NCBI GenBank assembly: GCA_018697195.1
Contig: CM031858.1
Location: 74,955,001-75,019,000, forward strand
Source: Certhia americana
Lineage: Eukaryota; Chordata; Aves; Passeriformes; Certhiidae
Length of the DNA stretch: 64,000 nucleotides
Direction: 5' to 3'
Shown here: in pieces, positions 48,996-61,305 of the stretch
Layout of the letters: every line of letters begins with the position of its first letter
Numbering within the stretch: the first letter of the stretch is position 1
The notes under the pieces: generated by a model
The model's input: the letters and a program-made list of their open reading frames with translations, nothing else
The model's database searches: none
What the model was told of the DNA's origin: nothing
Program-made: the position numbers and the translations under genes

Positions 48996-51900
48996 GAGTT
49001 AATAAACAGAATTCTGCAGTTTTTCACAATATGTTTCATTGATATTAATAAAGATATAAAATAAAGAAGGAAAGACACAGAAGACTCCAAAGATCTGACA
49101 AATCCATGAAACTGCTGATACAGCTTAAACAGGCATTTTGCTGCATCCTCATATCTCTCAAAAATATATTGTTGATTTTTAGCTTTTTAAATAAGAGCTA
49201 AAATAAATCACTTGTGACTTTTGAAAATGCGGAGTAGAAATATTTCTGACATTTCGATTTACAGATGAAGTAAACCATCATGCATAAAATATTTCAATGT
49301 TTGTTAAATTACTCATTTATGTCCACTTGCTAGACAACAAAAATATTTAGAATGATAAAGCAGCATGTAACATTATTAGGTCAAAAAGCATAATTTTTTA
49401 GATTGCATTTTACATGCAGTTTTAAAATCTGTCATGCCTTAATTATCAGTGACCTATCCAATAGCCTGAAAAATTACATGACTGAAGCAGGCATGGAAAG
49501 CTGCACATCTGCATATATAGATCATTATGTCTTTTGTACACTACACTGAACAGTGTAATAAAATTTATTTACTTTTATTTGCAATCAGTTTACCTCAAGT
49601 TTGACTGGTGAACTTGAAACTAAAAAGAAGTACATGGTTCGTTTACATTTCAATCCAAAGCAGAGACAGGATAGCAGGAGGAAAGATAGTATCGAGGGAC
49701 AGTGCATAGAAATTAGATAAATAAGGCAGAGACTAGGAAAAAAAAGAAAAAAAGTACATACTATGTCTTAATTGTGCAAAAATTTTGATCCTTTTACTGA
49801 ATCCAACTGTCAAATGTCAGTCTTCCAGCACAACTAAAAATTTATGTTTATGTACCACTAAAGTTTATAATTTATAATTTTAAATATTTTCTACAAACTC
49901 CAGCTACATCTTATGACAAAGTATTTTACGATTTCTCCATTTGCTTTTTTGATTTTTTTTAATACAATCTCGACTTTTTAAATGTTTGCATTAAGCACTT
50001 AAGACTGAGATAGATGATGCTAGCATTCAGACTACCTGCTGAAATATACTTAAGCTTACTATTAAATAAGGGCATTAAATAGTAATGTTTCTCAACACTA
50101 GAAGCTTTCACTTTTATCAGATTGCTATGAAACCATTCCCTAAATACTTTATGTATATTGCCCCTAGGAAAAAGCTGCTGCAGTACGTCCATGTCTCTAC
50201 AGTTCTTATTCCTAGAGTGCTTATCATATTTCAAGTTCAAACACTGAAGTAGTCTCCTTTTTTGACCCTAATGTTATTTTAAACTGATATGAGCAGGATG
50301 CAATCCTGCTGTGTGAATTTCAGTGTCAGCTGAATTTCAATGTTTAGGGTTTTGCAATTCTATTATATTATCTGATGACTCCTTTTATTCCTGAAAAATA
50401 TTGTAAATTATTCACATTTCTGTTGCAGAGTTCTTCAACTAGTGCTCCATTTTTTTTTTTTTTCTGATGTCAGAGAGTTGAGTTGCCATACTGAATTTCA
50501 ACAATTATTTTCTTTAGTTTTCACAGGGATAACATTATCAAAATCCCTTTTGTGCTCTTTTTGGGGTTTTTTCTTCATAGCTTATAAAAGATGTGCTCTA
50601 AGTAACATGACAAAACCAAAGAATTCTTCCTCTGCATACCTGTTATTAAAACTTCCTTTTAATTCTGCTGGTTATTTCTATTAAGAAGCAGAAAAGAGCA
50701 CCCTGATAGTAGAAAACAATGAGGCATCAGTTATTCATTTACAGTTGTACCAAACAGTATTTTAACTTATTTGCTTCCATAGGTTACCATACCATTGCCC
50801 AGGCTGGTTTTGGGTTTGCTTTCAATAACATGCTACTTAAATAAAATAGCTCCGACTAAATAAAATTGAACTGAGTAGCTCTTTTTACTACTGTACCACT
50901 GTGAAGATCTTAATGTGTTTCTCTCATTTCAGTCAGTTACTATTATTTCAACAATACTTGTTAAGCATAATATTTACCTTGTGTAAAATGTTGCTTGTGT
51001 CGCCCCATCAGCTAATGCACAGTATTTTGTTGCATGCAAGTTCAGTTCTAAGAGGAGAATCATTCAGGCTTTAGTTGTAAGTGTTCTTCTGTGATTTATT
51101 GTATGAAAAAAATTGTTGATTACATGCTCTCTTTATGTTCTATGATCTATTTTAGCTCCTTCAAAGAACTTTCAAAAACATTAACACTTTATCCGCTAGT
51201 GCTCCTCAGAAGTCTCTTCTCTTGTTCTGCATTCAGGGTTAAAGAAAAGAAATTCTTGTGTTTGGTAGTTAATCTGTTGGAAATGGCAAAGACATCAGGA
51301 TTGGCCATAAGAGTCATCATCTATATCTTGTCAGAAACAATGATTCTAGACATTTTTATGTGAAACTACTGAATTCCATTAAATGCACATTTATTTTTAA
51401 TAATTTCTGTTTGTGTCAAGTAGTTTCCTGAAGAAATGAGTTTCAAAGATTAATGATCACCTCTATTTTTTCTATTCTTTAACATTATCTTTAAGTAGTT
51501 TTTACAAGGTTTTAAAGGAAGTGTGTCCTGTAGTAAATCTTGGAATTTTCCTAGGTCCCAAATGAAAATCTGAAATTCAAGATACAGTAAACTATGGTCC
51601 TTTCTCCATTTATCTTTGGAACTAATTTCTTCAGCATACTACTTGATAAGTGTACAGAAACTGAAAAAGCAAACCTTTCCACCAGACAACTTCATACATT
51701 TAAAATCTCACTATTCTCTTTCTGGTCAAGACTTCTACTCATTAGGCTAAAGAAATTAAATTAGTGCATACGTACTTCAGTTTTCAGAGTTTCTAACTTA
51801 CTCATTTTTTTCCAAATTTCCCAGTGTGTCTGTATTGTTTGTCGAAAATGTGAAGTTATAAATGTTTTTCATATTCTGACAGAACAAGACGTTATTGACT

Positions 51901-52979
51901 CTGGAATAATATTTGAAATTGAATTCTAACAAAATATACTAATTTAATCTCTCTTGAATAAAATTACCTCATGGGTCGGCATCCTTTTCATCCAGGGAAA
52001 GGTAATTTTATTAATAATTTAATAATGAATTATGTAAGGATGTATCTAATTTTGATTTATTAAAAAGAACCCCCACCTTATTTTTTGTCTTAAAATTTGT
52101 CTGCTGGAATTATTTAATATTTTTTCCATCAACATTCTAGCCTTGGCATACTTAATGAATGCATTTTTGTCATTTAGGTATATTAGTTACATTATAATTT
52201 AATTACAAGAAATTACCTCTGATTATAGTGTCAAGACAAAACTGTTGTATGTTACAGGGTGGAGAATTATTATAACCACCATATTAAAAAGTAATTGTTT
52301 ACTGGACCTGGATATTCATGAGTTAATTACCAGGATAGTAAACCTACAATGTAAATGGTACCTTTTGTACTGCTTTAAGCTTTATTGTGAGCCTAATTGT
52401 GCCCCAAACACTTTCAAAAAGCCATTCATGTTTCTGTTTTATATGCACAAATAACTCATGGTGCTCTTGAGCAAAAAGTTGCAGATATTTGGAGATATTT
52501 TCCAATATTTATTGGGAAGCATATTCTACACATGTACTCCTGCAAGCATGAATATCAAAGGGATTTTGTGGTACTCTACCCTTTCTGTTAAAAACCATGA
52601 TGATTGTTTTTAACCAATAATTTTCATACTTTCAGGGCATGTAATTTGTTTTTGTTAGAAGTTTTATCTTGTTTAATATTGGCAATTTTTGGTCATTATT
52701 TAATCTACAAATAAGATCTTCTCTCTCACACATCACATCTGAGTTTGCACCAAACCATGTAGGAAGGTAAATAGTAATAGAAGTACTATAGTCATTTCAG
52801 TTTTGTTTAGCTATTTCCCCAGTCAACCCCTTTCCATCTTTCAGTAAAATTGTTCCTTTTATTGAAAATGCCATTGGAGAAATGGTAAGAATGTGTTTGC
52901 AGGTATTTTTCCATTCTTTAATTTAATGAAAAAAAAATTTTCTACTTTACACAAGGTCACCAAGCCTTTAGTTATTGTC
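48996..52979. other. Intergenic sequence, about 4 kb
   Basis: AT-rich unique sequence with no recognised gene or repeat. T-runs lie near 49945 and 50450. Frames at 50442, 51091 and 52245 have no domain. Confidence 0.6.
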
Positions 52980-53388
52980 TGTCACAATACGACACGAATG
53001 AACACACACACACACAACATTTTCCTCGAGTAAGGCAGAAGAGGATGTTTATTATAAAAATCTGATTTATATAGGTTACATACACTGTCCCCTTGATTGG
53101 TCTAACAATTGACCTCCTCTGAGACCACACTGGTCAAACCATAGGTCCATCAACTCTCACTTCCTTTTTAGAAAAGAATGTAAGCAATCGTTGTTTACAG
53201 AAATGTATGTGGGAATCTAACTCTAGAAATTCAAAACATCAGAAAGCTAGAAGAAAACATGCAAAAGCAAGGGTGACAATTGTCTGTAAAACTATTTCTT
53301 CAATGTGACCTTACTAACATTACAGCTTTGTTTAGCAACCTTATGAAGGAGCATAGAAAAAGATCAAAAAAAAAAAAAAAGGTGTGTC
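52980..53388 (-). mobile_element. ERV LTR (songbird ERVK-like), minus strand
   Basis: The + strand text begins TGTCACAATACGACACGAAT and continues with a short CA repeat, 'gaggatgtttattataa', 'atctgatttatataggttac', 'ccccttgattggtct' and 'ctttgtttagcaacc', then 'ttatgaaggagcatag'. I know this order from an abundant songbird LTR read in reverse. The minus-strand AATAAA lies at 53048-53053. It ends in or just after an A run (about 53366-53381). A clear target duplication was not found, so the right end is approximate. Confidence 0.7.
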
Positions 53389-56300
53389 AACAAGGAGTAC
53401 ATGAAGACAAAAGCTTTAAACCTACACAGAACAGACATTTTACTTTTTAAGTGCCAACATTATAAGAAGAAAAGAAAACTTTTTTGTGATAAATGATTTT
53501 ATTTCTCTCTTTTCACTCAAACTCACTTGGCTTTGTCAAAACAAGAGTTAATAATACGGTATATATTTGTGGTCCTTGAAAATTTTTTCTTCTGCAGCTA
53601 ATCTGGCTGCCTTCTGTGATATATTTGTCTTGTAAAAAATACATTTCACATGACAGTTAGAGTGAATGAAGGATATCAGCATTGCATCAAGTTGGCTTCA
53701 CATAAGAAATGAAGAATTCAGGCCATTTCATTAGCAATCATGAGGCTGAAGCAGGTATCATTAAGTTCTGCTGAGAGCTAAAAACCTGCCAGCTAAGAGG
53801 AAACACAGGTGTGTGAATGATGCCTTTTGCTCACATCTCAGCTGAAGGAGTACAAATAGTCTGGTATATTATCAGTGTGCAGTAAACATTGTAATGACCA
53901 CATTCTTGCTGAGAAGAGAAGATTCAGAGAAAAATGAGTCATCACAGTTCAAGTAAGTGGATTAACTCTAATAATGGATACTGAAAGTATTGTTTTGTCT
54001 TAAATATGCCAGAGGTAAAGCTTTTGAGTATCAAGATCATTAGATCAAATTAAAATTATTTATCTCATATGAACTGACCTCGAAATCATTACACTAGTTA
54101 AAAAAAAAAAAAGAAAAAGGTAAAAATCTTAGTGTTAGTTTAGCTCTTAGACTACGTAACAATTCAAGAAGCTTCAAAGGGCTGTCTTCAGCAGCTTTAT
54201 CATGTAATTGGAAGATGAATCTTTACTTTTCCTTTTCCTCCTGCCAGTAACAAGGGAACATAACTACAAGCTTAAATGTTTTATCAAGGAAGCATTTATT
54301 TTTGCTTCAAATTTCCAGCTGCAAAGATATTTGCAAGTTCTTCATTGCAGTCTCGAGCTTGTTTATTTTCACCTTATAGCACAGTAGGATATATTACAGT
54401 TATCCTTATCTGCTTCTTTTTTTTTCCTCAAGATGATAATGCAGATAATAAAATATTAAAGAAAAATATCTATGTTCAAGTCACAGCTGGAGGTGCAACA
54501 TTTAAGCTCTGATGCCTTTTTTAAGCCACACCAGTAGTGACATTTTAGAAGACCCCTTTCAAGAGTAATTGTGGGATGTATAAGCTTTGAGATTTAAGCT
54601 GCCATGGCCCAAATTGCAGAAAATCTTTAAAGCTGCATGTTTTTTAACATCTCCAAATTTCAAGGTGAAATAAACACTACAAAAAACCAGCAAACTTGGG
54701 ATTTGGAAATATGACTGAATAGTGGGGGGTTGGATGCATATAATTACTACTAAGAACACACCTTTGCCATCTGAGATGGAAAAACCTATAGTTTAAAACA
54801 TTTTATTCATTGAAAGCTGTGCACATTCTAAATTAGAACTTTACCTTCATTGCAGTAATATAATATTGAAATAGTTGTTTTAAGGTCCAGACTCAAACAC
54901 TTTTTTCAACCAATATTAGTTTATTTAACTTTCATATAATGTTTTCATTTTCATTTGGCCCAGAGGAGTTAAAAAGTTGATGCTTAACCTGGACTAGTTC
55001 ACTGCTTAAGAGATTACTAACTGAAGTGTATGCTAAAAGAGTTTTTAATCTTTGGACAGAATAAAGAATCATATTTTACATGGTGTATTATTGCATGGAA
55101 TATTGACATGGGATTATTTTTTTCTTACCCATGAATTAAAGCCATAGTAGCAACATAATAGTCACTTACCAGCACATGCCATGCAGTCTGGATTCAGCAT
55201 CTGCTTGAAATTGTTAGATTGTGTAGTTTCCATCAGTGTACTCCTCAATCATCAAAATATGTTTGAATACCTTCTTCCATTAGAATGAAATTTTATTTGC
55301 ATTTAATCATTCAAGAACAACTCCAATGTAATTGACATTTTTTTAACCAAGAGCTGAAAAGTGTATTTGATTATGATTAATACTAGTAAGAAGATAAAAA
55401 AGAAGATATCACTAACAATTCTCAGACATTTTGTCACTTTAGAAATACTTTTGAATTTTAAGGAAAGCAATCAAATACAATGGCAACAAAAATTACTGGC
55501 AAAGAATCTAAAATATTGATCTAAATTTTAAAAAATGCAGATTTGGTCCAGTTGGTTAAACTACCACCTGGCATATTGGTCGGTCATTAAAGGTAGGAGG
55601 ACTGGATTACTGGATTCAAATAAGTAGTTATTGTGTCTGTATAACCTCTTTGCATATTTGATTGAAAACATTTTTTTTTCTTGTTACATTCTGACACCAT
55701 TGACATCTAAACAGCAAAATAAATAAATGCTACCTTAACTTCTAATTTTAAACTGCTGGGCAAGTGATGAACACGAGATTCAATGAATTATAACAGGCTA
55801 GACAATAATTCAGAATTATTTTAACAATCACAGAAGAAAATTTAGTTTTTTAATTGTTTGTCTTGAACTTCTCTACAATCCTACAACATGTTGTTTGTTC
55901 AAGGAAGGCTGATATCCCTCTGCTTTGTTACTAAGTCTGGGAGGATCACAATACTGATGAAAGTGCTCACTAGAGCATATATATGATCCTTAATAAAATA
56001 CAGCAGGATGGAACAATTTTGCAATAAAATACAGCAGGATAGAAAAATTTTGCTTATTACATTGTATAAGAGATTTCTTTATAACTCTAGAAGCTCACAT
56101 ATTTCATTTTCTAGCTTCTCAAGTACAAATACACTTTCCTTCATTTCTCTCCTACTGTGACATCTGACAGACTCATGCTGTGACCCAACATCACTAATAA
56201 CTTCTTCCCTCCAGACAGTTCTCCTAGGCTATTTCACTTCCATGCATATGTTTCCATTGCTTCTTTCTGCTCTAACAAACTTCTGATTATTCACTTGTAT

Positions 56301-56718
56301 TAAATTTAAGTTTCCAATATCCAAATTATTTTTACCTTTCTATTCCTCTCCCTAAAACCTAGACTATTTTTTCCTCTTTTATTTCCACCTAAGAAGTCCC
56401 ACTCCTATTTTGTTTCCTCAAATGTCTCAATTTAATCTCTTTTCTGTGTTTTTTCCCAAAGATTCAGACTCTGCTTCTTTACATGTACACTTCTCATGAC
56501 TTTTTTTTTTTTTTAATTAAAGAATAAAGGCATTTTTTTCTCTCATTCCACAGTGTTAGTAATTTTAAAGAAAGACCTAAGCTAGAAAGGCAGTGAACTA
56601 GTTGGTCCTGTCAAAAGAGAGAAGAAAATTAAACTCTTTACAAAGGAGTGTCAAAAATAAACCAAAAACAAAGCAAAGGAAAATCCCTAAATATTTAAGA
56701 TACTGAAGTACTGAAGAC
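53389..56718. other. Intergenic sequence, about 3.3 kb
   Basis: No gene recognised. The stretch 53640-53945 is of more even composition than its neighbours and could be conserved non-coding sequence. A 31-bp tandem duplication lies at 55992-56053. A T run lies at 56502-56514. Confidence 0.55.
55992..56053. repeat. 31-bp tandem duplication
   Basis: Two adjacent copies of a unit starting aataaaatacagcaggat, at 55992-56022 and 56023-56053, differing at two positions. Confidence 0.9.
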
Positions 56719-57306
56719 TAGTTATAGTTTAGCATAGTTAAGCACCACACAGCCACTTACTCACTCCCCATCTGGTGGGATGAGGGAGAGAATTGGAAGG
56801 AAAAATGTCAGAAAACTCATAGGTTGAGATAAAGACAGTTTAATAGGCAAAGCAAAAGTTGTGCATACAAGCAAAGCAAAACAAGGAATTAATTTAATAC
56901 CTCCCACAGGCAGGCAGGCATTCAGCCTTTACCAGGAAAAAAAGGGTTCCATCACTCATAATAATTATTTGGAAAAACAAAGGTCATTGTTTGGAATATC
57001 ACCCCTTTCCTTTTTATTCCTCCATCTGTCTATGCTGAAATGTATCTCATATGGTCTGGAGTATCCCTTGGGTAAATTGGGGCCAACTGTGACCCTTCCC
57101 AAAGTCTTATGTACTCACATAAGTACGTAAGACTGCTCACTGGTGGGTCAGGTAAGAGGCAGAAAAGGCCTTAACTCATATACAGAGTTCAGTTACTGCT
57201 CAGCAGTAACTAAAGAATCCCTGTGTTATCAACACTTTTCAAAACAAATAAAAAAAAATATAATCCCATGCTATAAATTAGGTCTATTCCAGCCAAAGCC
57301 AAGACA
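56719..57306 (-). mobile_element. ERV LTR of the TGTCYTGGTTTCAGC group, minus strand
   Basis: Read on the minus strand it begins TGTCTTGGCTTTGGCTGGAA at 57306. It continues with 'gtgttgataacacagg' and 'tttagttactgctgagcagt', then 'ttgctttgcctattaaactg', 'tctttatctcaacctatgag', and 'ctcatcccaccagatgggga'. This is a near-complete copy of the bird LTR group also seen at 45993 and 35826. It has ATTAAA as its polyadenylation hexamer. The far end (about 56719) is eroded and no clean target duplication was seen. Confidence 0.82.
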
Positions 57307-57745
57307 AGAACTTAGAATCTTTTTGTTCTTTGGTCCAGTTCTCTTCATAGTCATAAACATTTACCAACTTAGAAGAGGAAAAATATCCAACTTGTTTCCC
57401 TTCAATTGGATCCATATTCCAATGTAGGATAATTCTCATCAATTCAATGGTTTTCCATATTTAGTTTTTACAAGAGAATGAAACATTCAAAATTAAACTA
57501 AGAAAATACATACTGATAAATTCTAAGTACCAAATATTTTTTCAATAATTTCACCATTAGGAATCTAACAGACAAATAAAACCCCAGAACTGCTTTGTCT
57601 CATACTGTAAAGGAGACAAAACCAAGAAATTATAATTTTATCTCTCAGATGCCCTGAAAATGAGACAGCTGTTATAAGTTTTTCAGGATCTGCAGAAGTT
57701 CATCAGAGATTTAAGAATTATCCTGGGTAAAGCGAAAGAATGGGG
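57307..57745. other. Short intergenic stretch between two LTRs
   Basis: AT-rich, with no gene or retroviral coding sequence seen. The flanking LTRs are of different families, so this is not the inside of one provirus. Confidence 0.6.
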
Positions 57746-58298
57746 TGTAGTTTCTGGCAGTTTAATTCCATACCAGCCATGTCATTGCTGGGGGTGGGGT
57801 TCTGTCAGGAAGGTGCTGATGTTGGGAAAAGGAAGATGCCAGATCTGAAAGGAGGATGGGCGCAGTTTTTGCCTGGCTCAGGGGGAAAGGATCCGTGACC
57901 GAGTGGCTGCTGCCACTCTAGAGAGTAGCAGTGGGGCCTGAGCCCTGCTGGACCACACTTCACCAGAATGATTCATTATTCTCACAAACTGGCTTCCAGG
58001 TTTTGGGTTTCCCAGGTTCCTGCTACCTGGTATATTTGGACACGCAAGCATGATAGTTAAGTTGCTGAAGCTTCTCTGTTGCCATATTGCCTTTGTTGGA
58101 GACCACGCTAAGTGCTGTCTGAGGGAACATTCAGTGGTGAATACCTCTGGTGGGTAAAACACCCTTTCTTTCTTCTGTACAATAAATTGTTACTCCAATT
58201 TATAATCTCTCCTAGTGTCCCTCCATCACTGGAAGGGGTGAGAGAAAGGGAACATCTTGGGTGGGCTTAATTTTCCAGATGGGTTTTAAACTACCACA
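57746..58298 (+). mobile_element. Probable ERV LTR, plus strand
   Basis: A more GC-rich segment with an LTR-like layout. It starts near TGTAG at 57746, has AATAAA at 58181-58186 followed by 'ttgttactcc', and ends with 'gggttttaaactaccaca' at 58298. The ACCACA end and the preceding 'tgggcttaattttccag'-type text are known from bird LTRs. The left end is a guess and no target duplication was found. The minus-strand frame at 57878-58162 lies inside it and is not a gene. Confidence 0.6.
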
Positions 58299-60810
58299 GG
58301 CAACTACTGTTTCCTATTTTCCATCATTGGACTTGCATCACCTTTCTCTTTTCAGGAGACTGGAATGGATTTATGAAAAAACTAACTTTAATTACAAAGC
58401 CTGGATCACAGGTGAGACAACACTTCACCTGACAGCTACAGTGAGGCTACATGAAACAATATCAATACAATATTTCTGTTTGTTTTTTCATATGCAAATC
58501 TTTGAAAAGGCTACAGGATGATTATATTCATTGGGAATTTTGTGTGCATGCCCATGTTGTATATTCCGCGTCCAAAAATTCTTCTTAAACACCTCAACCA
58601 AAAAAAAAAGAAAAGAACAGGCACCTGAATAGGAACAAGTGTGCTGTCTTATCAAGCACCACTCATTGAAAATTTATTTAATTGCTTCTTATATTTACTG
58701 TCAATGCATTATTGCTTATCTGTATTCAGGACTGCCTTTCACAGTGTGTTGAATAGAAAAATCTAACCAGAGATAGAACAGTAAGCAGGTGAAAAATGTT
58801 TTTCAGTTTATCCTAGATAAAAGTCTTTCCCTCCTCCACTTCATAATTATCATATTTCAATAATATTTTTAACAACAGTTGAAAATAAATTCCTGAAGAA
58901 TAAAAATTAATAATATTTTATAGAACCATGCATATGCATAGTACTTACACAGCATAAAAATGTGTAAGTACTCAAAAAACAGCTAATCAAGTGTTATGAT
59001 GTCATGCATAGGTACAGATCTTCTGACATTCAGCAGGGTAGTCATGGGAAAAAAAAGCATATGTGGGATTTGGTGCCACATTAAGTCATAGAATTTCTGA
59101 TGTTCAATATTCAAGGACATCAGCTGAGGCAGAGAAACTACTAAACCTTACATGTTTTAATTTATACTTCCAGGTCCATAGATGTTTTATCTTGATTTCA
59201 TGAAATTGTCTGTGATTCTGTGGCGAAGATACATATGTCAACTTATGTATCTTTGCCTAGCAAAGATATATGATGGTCCACTGCACTTCTTGCCTCTGTA
59301 CTTGGCACATTAAAAAAGATCTGCATTCTTCTTCTCACCTGAGACAAATAGGAAATTCTCAAAAGCAAGGAAATTCTAAAATCCTTGGTTTCTGAGGAAG
59401 TTCTCTCCTTTTTTTTTAAGAAAAAGATAGAGTTTCTATTCATAGTGGTTGTAAAGAAACCCTGTAAAGGCATGAAATGAGCTGTTATTGCTGCAGCTGC
59501 TGTCAAAACTTGAAAGCCCTGGAATCACTACATAATTTTCCTGTTTATAGGAATTGTGATTTGGCTTACATCTAAGAAATGAAGATATGTAATGAACTTC
59601 ACAGAACCTAAGGACTCCTTGGTTACTCTGGACTCAACCCCTCTCTGAGTTCATGGTGGGGCATGCTTGTTCCTCATGATGAGGTGGAGGGAGCCAGGCA
59701 CAGAACGTCTTCCCACCAGGGGTTACCACTTCTGTCCCCATAGAAGAGAGAGCTAAAATATCAAGCTGAATTGCATCCGAACGGGTTTCTATGGGAACTG
59801 AAGAACCATGGTAGACAAAAAACAAAGAAAACAACATCTGTCAGAGTGAGATGAGTTAATGAGGCAACTGCTGTGACCATGTAGAGATTTAGCCCAGGGA
59901 CAGAAAGTCCAAGAAGGATCAGGGAGGGGAGAAATTCTTAGGAGACATCCATGTTCAAATAATCCTTGCCAAGAAGTCATAAAATATGCTAGGGCATGAA
60001 AAGAAATTACTGCAATTACTGAAACTGTGGAAAGCAGGGGCTGAACAGAAAAGCTATTTGCTTAAAGAAGAGATTAATTACAAGTTAGGATGCACAGTCT
60101 GTGTACAGTTCAGGTTAGGGGAGATGATAATGGTGAGGATAGGAAGGGAAGCAGAATTAAAATAGAATAAATATAACCAATTCAGAAGGACTGTGTAGTG
60201 AAATAGTGGGAAGATGTACAATATGAAGAATGAATTACTCAAAAGACATGAATTGCAAAGAGGAAAGAGAGGATTTCACTAGCTGTTGTATATATTATTT
60301 TTATTACGACTGTCTTGGCAGACCTAGACTGGATCACTGAAGAAAAAACATCTACGACTGAAAAAGCTACATACCAATGTTTCAAATGAGTAAAAAAAGC
60401 ATTCAGAGGCTACTTTTTTTTTTTTTTTCAAAAACATGGAAAAAATCAACAAAATCTTTATTTTTTAAATTTCATATATCTGCAAAAAACTTAACTCCTT
60501 CTAAATATCAGCATTTTCAAATATAATCTTGTATTTTTCTAGCTAAAAATTTACTCTCCTAGAGTAATTCCTTTTGCTATTCTCAGACTTAGCTTTTGTT
60601 AACAGACAGAATAAATTCTCTACAATGAAAGACATTGGCCCAATGAAATTGGGCTTTATAACAAAACAAGAAAGTGAATTTATCTCACTGGTGACAACAG
60701 TTAACAGCAAAGGAAACAATCAACAAAAGAAATAAAAGAAACAAAATCAAAAAAACAGCAACAAAAACAATCACCATAAGATTTCAAAAGAAAGACATAT
60801 ATCACATCAC
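58299..60810. other. Intergenic sequence, about 2.5 kb
   Basis: No gene recognised. A patch near 59640-59960 is less AT-rich and holds two minus-strand frames of about 65 codons without domains. A T run lies at 60413-60429. Confidence 0.55.
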
Positions 60811-60814
60811 ATCC

Positions 60815-61305
60815 CTGGAGAGGGAAAGGCTAAGAGAATAGAGTTTGTCCAGACTGGAAAAGAGAAGTCTTCAGGGTGACCTAATTGTGGCCTTTCAGTA
60901 ACTGAAGGGAGCCTACAAGGAAGATGGAGAGGGACATTTTGCAAGGGTGTGTAGTCATGGGACAAGGGAAATGATTTGAAATGGAAAGAGGTTTAGATCA
61001 GATATTTCTATATATTTTTTTTAATCTAATTCTTTACTGTGAAGGTGGTGAGAACTGGAACAGATTGCCCAGAGAAGCTGTGGATGACCCATTCCTACAC
61101 ATGTTCAAGATGAGGCTGTCTGTAGCTCTGAGAAATCTGGACTAGTGGAAACTGCCCCTGTCAGGGGGGTTGGGACTAGATGATTTTAACATCCCTACTA
61201 ACCCAAATCATTGGGTTATGTAATAACCAATAGGATTATGTAATTTTTAAGGTCTCTTTCAGCCCAAACCAATCTGTGACTATATTATTCTATAAAGGCA
61301 GAGCA
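60815..61305 (+). mobile_element. CR1 LINE 3'-end fragment
   Basis: A + strand CR1 3' part. Landmarks are 'agagtttgtccagactggaa', 'gtgacctaattgtggccttt', 'gggacaagggaaatgatttg' and 'gaaggtggtgagaactggaa'. It continues with 'cagattgcccagagaagctg' and 'gttgggactagatgatttta', and ends near 61300 with 'attattctataaagg'. A small internal duplication or slippage is visible around 61215-61240 ('gggttatgtaataacc' then 'aggattatgtaattt'). Confidence 0.88.

Noticed and set aside
55540..55625. Possible tRNA-like or tRNA-SINE sequence ('cagttggttaaactacc')
   Set aside because: An A-box-like match exists but the B box is poor and no tRNA fold is evident.
57307..57745. Possible provirus interior between two LTRs
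   Set aside because: The flanking LTRs are different families in opposite orientation, and no gag, pol or env-like reading is present.
57878..58162. 94-codon minus-strand frame
   Set aside because: Antisense to a probable LTR and with no recognisable domain.
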